A stretch of DNA of 64,000 nt from Vitis vinifera (Eukaryota > Streptophyta > Magnoliopsida > Vitales > Vitaceae). The number at the start of each line of letters is the position of its first letter. Within the stretch, counting starts at the first letter, position 1. The notes beneath the pieces are model-generated. The model was not told where the DNA came from. It saw nothing but the letters and a program-made list of their open reading frames with translations, and ran no database searches. Below, piece by piece: positions 46,501-58,000 of this stretch. The DNA is taken from NCBI RefSeq assembly GCF_030704535.1, contig NC_081817.1:5217501-5281500 (forward strand). Reading direction: 5' to 3'. The position numbers and the translations under genes were made by a program.

Positions 46501-49361
46501 ACATTTCTAAGTTTTTTTTTTTTTAAAAAAAAAAAGAAAACTAAAAAGAAAACGAAGTAATCATTAATCGTTTAACCATTATTGGTTGTCATGTTACACT
46601 TTGATTAATCAAGAGGATGTCAGTGAAGTGTTAGAAAACTAAGATATCAATAGTATAATTGCCATTAACTTTAGGATTGTCTTTGTAAATTTTTCCTATT
46701 TTTAAATATAAGGTTTAAAAGTTTTAATTTTCTTAAATATGAAATTTTGACAATCTATTCCTATCTTAGAGTTGTATCACTTTAGTAAAATATATGGAAA
46801 TGATCCACTCATTTGCTTTATGTTCTTTATTTATAGCCAAATATAATTTTTATAAATATTATTTGAAATATTACAATGTACATTTATATTATTAGCAAGT
46901 AAAAGTTATTGTCTTTTTATTATTTTATCATAAAAAAAATAAAAGACAAATATTTGGATCCATTTTATATGTAGATAAAAAGATAGAATCAATTTTTGTC
47001 TCACCGTTTGTTATCTATTGAAATTAGGTTAGTCTATGGATCAATCAAAAATAAATGTCTATAATTAATTAAATATTAAATACCCAATTAAATGACATGG
47101 TTGAAAAAGAATTATGTATCACAAGGAATCTTGCAAAAGAAGATAAGTTATTTTTTTTATCAAATAAAAAAATAATTTTTAGTTATACAACTAAGGTTGT
47201 AAGTAAAACTGAAAAAACCAATAAACCAATCCAAACAAAACCGATCATATTAATTTGATTTTCAATAATAAAAATAGTTGATTCGGTTTGAGAATTGTGA
47301 AAACCGATTTGGTTTTCGATTTTCTTGTTTCTTAATCAATAAAAATCAAACCAAACCAATATTCTAAAACTTATATATAATTGTTTGATATGTAATAAAT
47401 TTTTATATTAAATTCTACTAAAATAATTCTTTGTTTTTTAAATGCATTTAATATATTTTTAACATGAAATTCAAGTTGATTTCAATTAATTTTAAAAATA
47501 AATTAGACTTAAAGTTTAATATAAACTTAATTTAATGGGTTTTATACTCAAAACAAACATAAATATACAACTTGATTGAAAATTAAAAAAGGCTATTAAA
47601 TTGAGTTGACATCGATCTACAAAAATTGAACCAAATCGGCCTCAAAATGTTTAGTTTGGTTTGGTTTTTCACTTCAAATTTGATCAATTTGATTTTTATC
47701 ATATATAAAATTGACTATATTTCTTTGAATCATTTTTTTATTGGAAAACCAATGGAATCAGCCTTATTTATTGTCAATATAATTGTTTAAATAGTTTCTC
47801 AAGGTAGCATATGAAATGAAAACAGTGAAACCTCTTGCACCATTGTCTTCTATGTTTTCTATTTTCGTTTAAAAAAAATTAAAGTATAATTTGTAAACAT
47901 GTTTACATATTGTTTCCCCATTTCCAAAATTAAGTTAAGAAAAAGGGAAAAAATGAAAATACCAAATTAATATTTTCATAAAAAAATTTAAAAAAAAATA
48001 AAAATAGCTAAATAAACAAAATCACATAAAAAAAAAACCTTATGTAATCTAAGTTATAAAGAAATAAAATAATATAAAAAGGAACAAAATAGCATAAAAT
48101 AGTATATATTTGAAATCAAATATTATATTATTCTTACAATAATTGAATACTATTTTATTTTATTTATTAAATTATAGATTATTATAAGTGGATATATTTT
48201 TATATTATAAATTAATTGATTTTAGTAGATTAATTATTAAGCATCAACTATAAAGGCATAAAAGTTTGTGTTCAATTTAAACTTAAAAGTTGTTTGGGAC
48301 AATGTTTAACTTTTGCGCTCAATAATATTTTAGAATATTTTTACTAAAATTAAGGATGATTTTAATATTATCAAAAAATTTAATTAAATAAAATTTTACC
48401 TTCAACAAACATTTTTGGAAAAACATGATTGTATGAGTGCTCTATTTTTCAGGGCTACAACTTGGATGGATTGATCAAGTTGATAATTAATCCAAGTCTA
48501 ACTGGATTTAAAAAGCAATCAGTTGAACTCAATTTGAACTCTAATATGAAGTATTCATCTTGAACCTAACTCAACTTAAACTCTAACCCAAGGTATTCAG
48601 ATAAGCTCAATTCAATCTCATTTTTCTAAGTTCGGGTTGAGTTCAGATTGGTTGGGTTAGTTAGGTTAATCGAGTTAGATTTGAGTTGAATGCGTTAAAT
48701 TCAGGTTGGTTGAGTTGCATAATTCAAAATTCTTATATAATATTTCTTAAATTTTTTTAAATATACTTATATGAAAATTTAAATAATAAATATAACAAAA
48801 TCTCAAGATATCAATAAAAGAATAAACATAAATTTATATATTTTCTAAAAATAAAAATTATATATTATATAATATTATTTGATATTTTTAATAAAAATGA
48901 ATATTATTATATAAGATAAAATATATTATAAATATTATAAAAACATTAAATCAAGTTAGAGTTAGACTCAAGTTGTCTGAACCTTAGCCCAAGCCCAATC
49001 TAAATTGAGTTTGGTTTGAAAAAACTAAATTCGAGTATTGAAATGATTACCCAGATTCGTCTAAACATCAGGTTGAATTCAGATTATGTCAAATCTACCC
49101 TCCCATGTTTAAAAAGTTGATACCATAATAAAAATTCAAAAAAAGAGTCTTAACCCATGTTTGAAAGATTGATACTATAATAAAAATCCAAAAAAAAAAA
49201 AAGTCTAAAAAGTTAACCTCCTTTTAGTCTATAATAATTTAATTTTAAAAATTTTCGTAAAAATTTTATTTAATTTTGTCAACAAAGTAAACTATTTATA
49301 AAGACAAAGCAAAGGAAAAGAATATTACAACCCTCAGAAAATTCAAAACAAAAGATCCAAA

Positions 49362-49389
<28 letters not shown>
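49362..49389. repeat. (AT)n microsatellite upstream of pseudogene C
   Basis: About fourteen AT units, 80 bp before the residual TATA box of the pseudogene. Confidence 0.9.
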
Positions 49390-49392
<3 letters not shown>

Positions 49393-49464
49393 TTAGTATT
49401 CTTTTCTTTTTTTTCAACAGTCAATTGCAACTGGTCCAAGGAAGCAAGCTCTCTCTCTTCGTCA

Positions 49465-49476
49465 TCTTTATAAACC
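49465..49476 (+). promoter_or_regulatory. residual TATA box of pseudogene C
   Basis: CTTTATAAACCCC about 60 bp before the pseudogene ATG, in the same arrangement as in paralogue B. Confidence 0.55.
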
Positions 49477-49530
49477 CCTGAAACCCTTCCATCTTTTCTC
49501 AGTCTCCGCCATCTTCTCAGACACGGAACA

Positions 49531-50946
49531 ATGGAAGACACCATTTTCAAGATGTTGAAGATTCAGAGGACGCACTATCACTCTGCGACCTCCCTATTCG
49601 CAACAGGGAAGAAAATATCGGTGTCAGCGGGGTCAACGCGATCACAGGCTACAGTACGGCACTTTACCTCTTATATATATATTAAAAGTTAAGATATAAA
49701 TAAAACATATACTTAAAGAACAAATTAATTATAACTATTTTATAATTTGAACAAAAAAATTTTATTTAATTGATTAATAAAAATATATTATAATTTTTTT
49801 TATAATGTTTTTAATATTATTAATATATTAATTAAATATTAAAATTTTATATATCATAATTTTAATATTAAATAGATTTTAAAATTAAACATATTATAAT
49901 CACATATCACAATATTATCATCAAATAATGTTTGATATAATTTAATAATCAGTATACACTTATCAAATTTATATTTTGTATTGGCACGTATAATATTATA
50001 TATATAGATTAATTTATTTAATAAAATAACTTTAAAATAACTGTTATACTTTTAATTTTATTTCTAAAAATTTTATTTTATATTTTTATAAGTTTTGATC
50101 AATTTTAGATCTACTGATATTTTATGTCAAAATATCTTCCGTAATGTATTCGTGTTAACCAAACTTTCATAAACTTTATGCGGAAATAATTATTTTGAAA
50201 ACAATTTTGGATACATAAAACAAATAAATGGAAATACTAAAATAATAATCATATTCTTACCTTGATCCATAAAATGAGATTGAGTTACCTTGTAAATTGT
50301 ATTGTCAAAGACTTCAACTCACCACTCTCATATAGTGGATGGGTCACTTGTGTGGTGTATGTTGTTAAAAATTAAACAACAAGAAAGAAAAAGACATAAG
50401 AATGAGAGTATGACTTGGGACCTCAATTTATAATAAGTTGTACATCTCTTAATCTTTCCATCAAAGACTATATGAGAGTTATACTCATTATTTACACTCA
50501 TTATGTATAAATTAATGGGTAATGGTGGGTTATGAACTTGAATGCATCCATATAATTGCATAGGTTATACCTTTCCATTTTCCTCCATTACTCATTAACA
50601 TAATGTACAAATAAATTTCATAAAGATGGGGTTACAAAAATTGTAACACCACATTCATGAGTTAAATTTTCTAACTCCCCATTTGTAATTTGAGTCTTTC
50701 ATACATAAGACTCTTGGATGCCCAATCAATTGATTCACGCCTGGTTGTTCGGCCCGCCCAAGTTCCATTCCCGCCAGAGATGGAACTGAGCGACATGAGG
50801 AGGAGACAGACTCGCCGGACTCCGGCGCCGCTGTTATCAACGGAAAACAACGGTGAGGTGGTTGATGGAAGTGGGAGAAGAGAGAAAGTGGGCCTGCTGA
50901 GGAGCTGCTTGAGCGAGGCTGCGTTTGGCTGCATTTTTCTAGTCTG
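49531..50946 (+). pseudogene. paralogue C: split and frameshifted copy of the A/B gene family
   Basis: The 5' piece 49531-49660 starts MEDT and, after a net 4-nt loss relative to paralogue B near 49544, resumes as VEDSEDALSLCDLPI. At nucleotide level it is close to paralogue B. The 3' piece, about 50744-50946, reads FPPEMELSDMRRRQTRR, APLL and KVGLLRSC, then a TGA. Between them is about 1.1 kb of AT-rich DNA in place of the expected HFFEF and Ser/Arg-rich middle, so roughly a third of the gene is gone. Frameshift plus interruption make it a pseudogene. The possibility that the 3' piece is spliced to something else is unsupported. Confidence 0.82.
49661..50740. mobile_element. AT-rich insertion splitting pseudogene C, class unknown
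   Basis: Part of it (about 49985-50150: ACTTTAAAATAACTGTTATAC, then AGTTTTGATCAATTTTAGAT) is clearly similar to 59240-59370 inside the hAT-like element 58466-59436. The remainder (50250-50690) has no match elsewhere in the window. Ends and duplication were not found. Confidence 0.45.
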
Positions 50947-52184
50947 AAATCGGTCTGAGCCCAGTGCATAATCGGCCAATTTAGAGTGCGATTTACAGAG
51001 TTAAAAAATATTATAAATAATTTTTGAACGTTAAAACTGATTTTTCAAGTTTTAAGAAGCGTTTTTCAAAATTTATTGAACACCTAATATTTTTTAAATT
51101 AAAAATATTTTCTAAAATCATTATTAAACAAACTTTTAAAATCCAATCTGAAAATATTTTTTGGAGGATCACGTATAGAGTGTTTATCCATAAAACACTA
51201 TATGCAATTTTTCAATACTACATACAAGTGAATCAATAATTTTTCAAAATTTTAAAAATATTTTCTAAATTTTATCAAATATTTAATATTTTCTTAAAAA
51301 CATTTTTTAAATTAAAAGTACCTCCTAAAATCACCTTCATATGGACTCTTATATTAAATTGATTCATATAATTTGTTATTTATTTATTTATGTAACTTGC
51401 ATATGAAAATATTTCTTCGTTATGTTTTTCCACGATATCTAATGATTTTACAAATAAAGTCATAAATAACTCCTCAAGTTACTACTAATGTTTTTATAGC
51501 CACCCAACTAGTTACACGTCATTACGAGAATACCTATTACTAAAAGATCAAAGAATCAAGTTTGGTAAATGTTTGTGTGAAAGAAGATTTAAGTTTTATT
51601 TGATAATTGTATTTGAAAATAATTTTTTGTCCTTCAAAATAAAAAAATAGAAAAATATGTTTGACAATCCAAAAATAAAAAATAGTTTTTTATTATTAAA
51701 AATAAATAAAAATTGATGTTTTTAAATAACATATTTTTGTTGTTTTAACTTTTTTTATATAATTACTTTTTAAAATAATTACACAAATATGAAAAATAAT
51801 TAAAAATAAAGCATTACATATAAAAATTATGTTTAAAATATAAAAAATAGGTGAAAAATATTTTAGATTCTCAAACAAATATCTATTTTATAAAATATCA
51901 TATACCAATGTTCAAAAAAACTATTTTGGAAAATAATTACCCCACAAGGCCTTAGCTATTGCTATGACTAGGGAATATGTCTTTTATGCAGAATAAAACT
52001 TGGTCTTTGATGTGATTACTAGTAATAAGAAAGGTTATAGAACTTAAATGAGTGTTTGAGGTAAAAAAAAAAGAGTAAAGGTACACTTCAAAACTATAAG
52101 GTCATAATTGCATTGCAAGTTGCGAGAGGCTTGGTGTGATATGAAAGAAGCCTCGTGTGATTAGTTTGATACATTATGTTTTAA

Positions 52185-52303
52185 AGTGTATTTAATAGTG
52201 ATTTTATAAAATGTTTTTAGTCTTTCTAACACTTAAATGATAAAAAATTTTAAATATTAAAAATACTAAAAACGTTTTTTAAAATCACTACCAAACAGAT
52301 AAT
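52185..52303. mobile_element. small palindromic MITE, copy 3
   Basis: AGTGTATTTAATAGTGATTT at the left and AAAATCACTACCAAACAG at the right, same orientation and centre (AAATGATAAAAAATTTTAAA) as copy 1. Confidence 0.75.
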
Positions 52304-52309
52304 TACATT

Positions 52310-52870
52310 TTTTTGGTTTTCTATTTGCTAGGATCACTCCATAACATTCCAGGAATGTTATTGTATATGTTGATAACACTGGAGACTCGGTCGAACATGA
52401 AGTTTGCTTTGAAAGAGTTGGGGATAATCAATTGTTTTTTAGAAATTCGAGTTGAGCATACAAGTGAAAGTATTCATATATCTTGTATCAAGTATACTCC
52501 TAATTTGATGTATAAAACCAAAATGCAACATGTCAAGCCTTTCTCAACTACAATGATAAATGGTTTGAAGCTCTTTGGCGTTGGGAGTGACCGAGTGGAA
52601 GACAACTAACTCTACACATCCATTTTGACCAGGTCCACAATATATGGCCATCACATTACCAAGGATTAATTATAACCACACCGAAAATCAATAAAAATAA
52701 TATTAAGATATCTGAAAGGAACACTCAACTATGGTTTCCACCTGAGAAGAAAATCTATTATTAATTTGATTAGCTTTTGTGATATTGACTAGGCTTCAAA
52801 TCTAAAAGATAGAAGCTGTACTACATGAGACTGTGAATACTTCTACTTAGATTTGGTTGTTTGTTATTCA
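52310..52870 (+). mobile_element. Ty1/copia RT C-terminal fragment
   Basis: One plus-strand frame carries MKFALKELGIINCFLEI, HISCIKYTPNLMYKT and MQHVKPFSTTM, blocks just after the copia RT active site, and then, shifted, IKIILRYLKGTLNYGFHL. Stops and shifts are present; no LTR matched. Dead fragment. Confidence 0.82.
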
Positions 52871-54130
52871 AATAAATGGCAAAGAGTTTCTGAGGTAGTA
52901 TTTGTTTTTTTACTTAATTTTAAATAGAACATTAATATTGTTAAATATTAAATTGTTTGTTTTTGTAGTATTTTATTTTTATCAAGTATTAAAAAGTAAA
53001 GAAAAATCAATATGTTATTTTTTTTATTTATAAAAAAATTACATATTTTTGTTTTTTCTATTTAATAAAAAATTTATAATAAGTTATTAAAAAAGTAGAA
53101 AAACAAATTGTTTTAAGCAAAAAGCCAAAAAAACAAACACCACCTTAGTCTAGTGCATATAAGAGCTTGGTAGATCTAATTGTTAAGATAACTCAAATAC
53201 AAATTCTAATTTCAAAACTCAAAGTCATTGTTTCTAAAACTCCAATAATTTGATATGAGCAAAAATTGATTAAATTTGAAAAATTCACTCTTCTAATGTT
53301 TTATAAAAGTAATCCGTCATTTCAGATTCATAAAAATATAGAAGTTTTAGACATATCAAAAAAATGCATTTTAGACGACCTCTGAAATGCAAAAAGTGAT
53401 ATCCAAAAGTTTAAAGTTTTAAATGTTTTGTCTTATCATTTTAAACAGTTAAATGATAATTTAGACAATTTTTCTAACTCTTCAAGTTCTGATATGCATT
53501 ATACCCTAATGATACAGATCTTGAAAGTTTCAATTGCAGAAAAATTTATGAGGAGTCCAAAGTTGCCTTTTCAAAATGAATCTCCAAAACTTTCTTATAA
53601 AAACCTAGAATTTCAAAAATTAAGATTTTTATTTTTCAAACAAAATAATTTGAATCTCCCATAAGACCTTAAACATATAATAAGTTAAAAAACTCAAGCT
53701 ACAGAAGAGGTTAAACAATAACACGTAATGCAATTTCACTTACTATGACACTTTTGGAGTTATTATTCAATGGATAAGTTTCATTTGACATACTCGTTAT
53801 AATTACTTAATTTTTAGCTCTGAGAAACAGAGTAACAGTATGAAATCTTTCTACCTTGAGTTAAAAGGGAGAGACCTTACTATTATCATAATTATTATTA
53901 TAGTTAGAAGTGTTTAATAAGCATCATCTTGTGATTAGCCAACCCTTTTGTCTGTGATTAGAATAAGGGGGTAATTTAGCATTATTTTATACATATTTTC
54001 GGAAATTATTTTTTTAATTTTATTTTTTTGTTTTTTGTTTTTTGTTTTATGTTTTAAAAAAATGGTACACATTCCTTATTTTGGCAATTTCTAAGAAGAA
54101 TGAGAAACCCAGCCTTCATTCGACTGATTA

Positions 54131-54176
54131 AAACCCTAGAAGAGAGTGAGCGAGAGAGAACGTAGAGATAGGGTTT
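54131..54176 (+). promoter_or_regulatory. paired telo-boxes at the GTE gene 5' end
   Basis: AAACCCTAG at 54131-54139 and TAGGGTTT at 54169-54176, in opposite orientation and 29 bp apart, in or just before the 5' UTR. Telo-boxes are common in promoters of plant growth and translation genes. Confidence 0.55.
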
Positions 54177-54244
54177 ACATTTTGATTCGACGATTCCTCT
54201 CGAAATCCTGTACTTGCGAACAAGAACGTTTGATTTCAGTTACA

Positions 54245-54271
54245 ATGGTTAGATCTTTGACGATTCTCTGA
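54245..54271 (+). other. short upstream ORF in the GTE leader
   Basis: ATG at 54245 opens an 8-codon frame (MVRSLTIL) ending TGA at 54269-54271, four bases before the leader exon donor (54275/54276 GTAAGA). Context ACAATGG is fairly good for initiation. Whether it lies in the mature leader depends on the transcription start. Confidence 0.5.
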
Positions 54272-55097
54272 ATTGGTAAGACTTCACAAACATTCTGGTC
54301 ACTCCATCCAATAAATTAAAATATTTCTTTTTTAGTTTCTAACTCCATATTTACATCCATATCACTGGTTATTTACCATCCCTGCAATTGTGGTGGTTGT
54401 TTTATATGTTTGCTTTGGTGTTAATTACCTGTGATTTTTCTGATTAACCCTCACCTCCCCATTTGATTTTCGTGCTAATTATGTGATATGATCATGTTGG
54501 TTTGTGCATATATTGGGTTGTTTGATTTTTTTTTTCTTTTTCTTTCATTTCTTTGCCCCCATTTTTGGTGTCTCTATTTGTAAAAGATATGGGGTTGATT
54601 AAGTGGATGCCAGCTGAAAGAATCATGGAACCCATGAACTTTTGGATGTAGTCGGCAGTCATCATAATAGTGGAATAGAAAGCAAGAGAAATTTTCCTGG
54701 AGCATTCATTGTTTGAGAAAATATTTCTCCCACCTTACATCTTCTGTCAAAGAAAATAGAGCTAATAAATTATTCTATGAGAATTGTTAGACTACAATAT
54801 GGGGTGTCTTTTTTCTGGTCAAGGTGTAACGATAACCTTAGGCCGGGTTTCTCTTGGAAACATATTATTGTGAGAGAATGCACAACTTCATCGTGGTTTA
54901 GTCTGGGCTTCAGCTCATTTGTAGTCTATACCATATAGAAAGATAGTACTTTTCCACTGCTCCTTACTTCCTGAGTCTTATTTCTGAATTTGCAATATTT
55001 GTGACTCTTAATATAAGTTTGCTATGTTTGTGACAATATGTGTTTTTAGCAGTCATGCCTCGTCAATAATTTTATTCATACGATAGTCTTGTATCAG

Positions 55098-58000
55098 ATG
55101 GAACCAATGGATGCATCAATTTCAGATACTAGGAACATGGAAACGGGAAAGAACCAAGGTAATGCTGCACAAGTGGAGAGTTTGAAGTCTCGCGTTGATG
55201 ATATATTCACAAAGGTCGACAAGGTGATTATTTTAGGCCAAGTGCAAACTATTTCCAATTCCTGTAATTTACAACTTTAACTTCAACATTCCATCATGTC
55301 GGTTACTAATTTTAAATTAGTCTTTGAACAGTCAATAAAATTTTCATAGATCGTGGATTTGAATACATATTCATGTTGGATAATTGTACTTAAAATTAAG
55401 TGACATGTTACAAATTTATAACCTCATAGAAGATGTCTCAGTTTCATCAATGCAAACCCAACCATGTGTTAGATATTTCCATATGTTCATTTGTAGTTGA
55501 AACGTTGGCCATCATCACATACATCCTCTTTAAACCTGGAGAAAAAACCTGGAGAAATTGTTGACAGCATTGTATTTCTTTGGTCTAAGTTGGTCTGGTA
55601 AAGCTCTTGCACATAACTTCTGATTCGATCAATGACGATGTTTTCTAATTCTTTTTGCTTTCATTAGGTTAAAAATTCCCTTTTAAGCAAGAGCAAACAA
55701 CTTTGCAATTAAAACTTAAAATTCGATTGATGACCCAATTTTTATTTTATTATAATGTTGGTTTCTTAGAAGCAGCTGATTATATAATGTGTAGACTCAA
55801 ATAGTTTTTATCTCCATACTCTTGTCAGAACTAATGTAAAATTTATTATTAAATGCATTAGCAGTGGAAAATTAACAATGTTGATCATCGATGAATAACG
55901 CTCACATAAAAGTTTAAAATAGTTATGTGGTGAGGTTAATGAATTAGTATCCTTAAGATTTTTGGATTTTTTCAATCCAAATTTGAAAATCACAAGTGTG
56001 CCAATTCTCACAAGTACATATCATATACTGCTCTATCATGCCCCAAGTGCTAGAGAGAAGCAGATTCATATGTTGAGACTGTTGAACTGAGATACCATGC
56101 TAGAAATGGAACTTCATGTGTGATTGGGAAGCTAAGTGAATTTAATGTCTGCAAAATTTATATTAGCAATCCTGGAACAAAATCCACATATAAATTTGCC
56201 AGTCTATACCTTTTTCTTTTTTGTTAGGCAACCACTTTGTACGACTGTATTTCATTAAATGTCTCCATATAAATAGTACTTCCATGATCCATCATGTTGT
56301 AGCCCTTAATTTAGTATGGAGAATTATTTGCCTCTTATCTCATCCACTTCTTTTGTTGCCAAAACATGATGATGAAACTCATTTTGTTTGAGTTTTTCAA
56401 ATATTTGTTTCCCTGTGTTTGATATAATAGGACTAGATTGTAAGTTTTTGGACAACCAAACATGATCAAATTCCTACCAGGATTATTGGAAGTTCCAACT
56501 AGTAAGATTTAATATTCAAAAATCCTAAAAAAAAAAAAAAGGTTCGTATTCAAAAGAGGAACACAGAAAAAAATGACTATGCAATGGAAGTCATAAAGCA
56601 TAATGTTTATGAAGGAGCAACCTATCAAAACAAAAAAGAATAAAGTTTATTATTTATTTATTTTTGATAAGTAACTAAGCAAGATATATTAAGGCGCCTG
56701 CAAAGAGGCGCAATAAAGTACACATAGTATACAAAAAAGGCCCAAAGCCAAAGAGAAAGACAAATACCCACCACCCTAACTACAACCAACCCTTAAGGAA
56801 GAAAGAATGTCCCTAACAGGAAGGCCTAAACAACAAGAAAAATTGGCCTCTTAACCCCACAAGGAAGACCTCTTTTGAATACAAAACCCTCTTAAGCCTG
56901 CTCAACTGGGACCCCTTCTCTCAGACCCTAACACCCCTTCCCTTTCCTCTAACAGTGAACGGAGAGCTATTGTAGTTAACCGGACAATCTAGCTTTCAGA
57001 TTTCCCTCTCTAAATGTGAAGATAGGGGTTTCTTCTTTCCTTCTAGACCCTCACCCCACATCCTTTTATTGATTCTATTTTTCTAAAAAGTGAGTAGATT
57101 TTCTTCTCAAAGCCCACAGCTAACATCCCCAAAGCAGTTATTGAAATTGACAATATCACCGGGAAGGCTATCAAAATCCTCCCCTTCGCAACACAACTGA
57201 AGTCCACGTCCCTTGGTGGTTCCATCTCCTTGGCCCTAACCACCAACTACTTACCAGAAGGAACCCTCACAGCCTCCCTCAAAAGCTGCAACAAACCACC
57301 ATCCTAAAGCAACATCTTTAACAGTTGGCAACTAGGGCTTAGAGGTCCCAAGGAAGAGAGGGGAGAAGACCTAGAATGTCTATTCGCCTCCGCCATGGGA
57401 GCTTCATTAGTGATAGCTACACAAGAAGTTAATGCTGGCGCTGGAAGTGGCTCACTAACACCCTCCTCCCACACCACTCAGCCAACAAGAAGGCTTCAAC
57501 ATAGGGCAAAACATGAGGAGACTTGACCTGGGATGACTCCGTCACCAACGCAGGGGGCAGCCCTTGCCTCCTGTTTATTTGAGCCCTAAAAGAGTCCATT
57601 TTGGGGAAATCTGAAGAAGGATTGGATGGTGGATTAATGCATGCACAAACTGTCCCCTTGTGATAATTATGCATTCGCTATATTTGTTTTTATTGAAGTG
57701 ATTTTAGATTCATTGCCATCCCTTAATCTCTCAACACCTGCCATTGTAGTCCCCAAAGGGCAGCTCAATTGGCAAGTGCTCTTGCTAAAAAAGGAAGCCC
57801 CAAGCTTGCTCAATACATGGTTCTTTGGGGGAGGGATTGTGTATCTTAGTCCTGTAAAGCATGCTAATGAGCTACCATGTTATCAAAAAAAGAAAAAAAA
57901 AATTCCCTAACTTTATACTGATGTATTTGCTTTCAAAATACAATTTTATGCATCAACTCCCAGGGGCATCTTTTTTTTTTTTTTTTTTTCTTTTTTTATA

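Larger units (their letters stand above)
44922..49440. other. intergenic, AT-rich with decayed repeats
   Basis: No gene supported. It includes (AT)n at 45632-45651, (TA)n at 46469-46498, a repeat-like stretch rich in ACCGA/GGTTTGGTT words (47190-47710) and another rich in GGTTGAGTT/CAACTCAA words (48470-49100). The frames at 45233-45517 (-) and 45873-46148 (+) have no recognisable motif. Confidence 0.5.
50950..54100. other. intergenic, AT-rich
   Basis: Contains the third small MITE and a copia fragment. From 52900 to 54090 only AT-rich sequence is seen; the 53428-53664 frame has no recognisable motif. The GTE promoter should lie in the last few hundred bases. Confidence 0.5.

Noticed and set aside
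50655..50979. Minus-strand frames of 102-104 codons over pseudogene C
   Set aside because: They are antisense shadows of the MELSDMRRRQTRR coding block.
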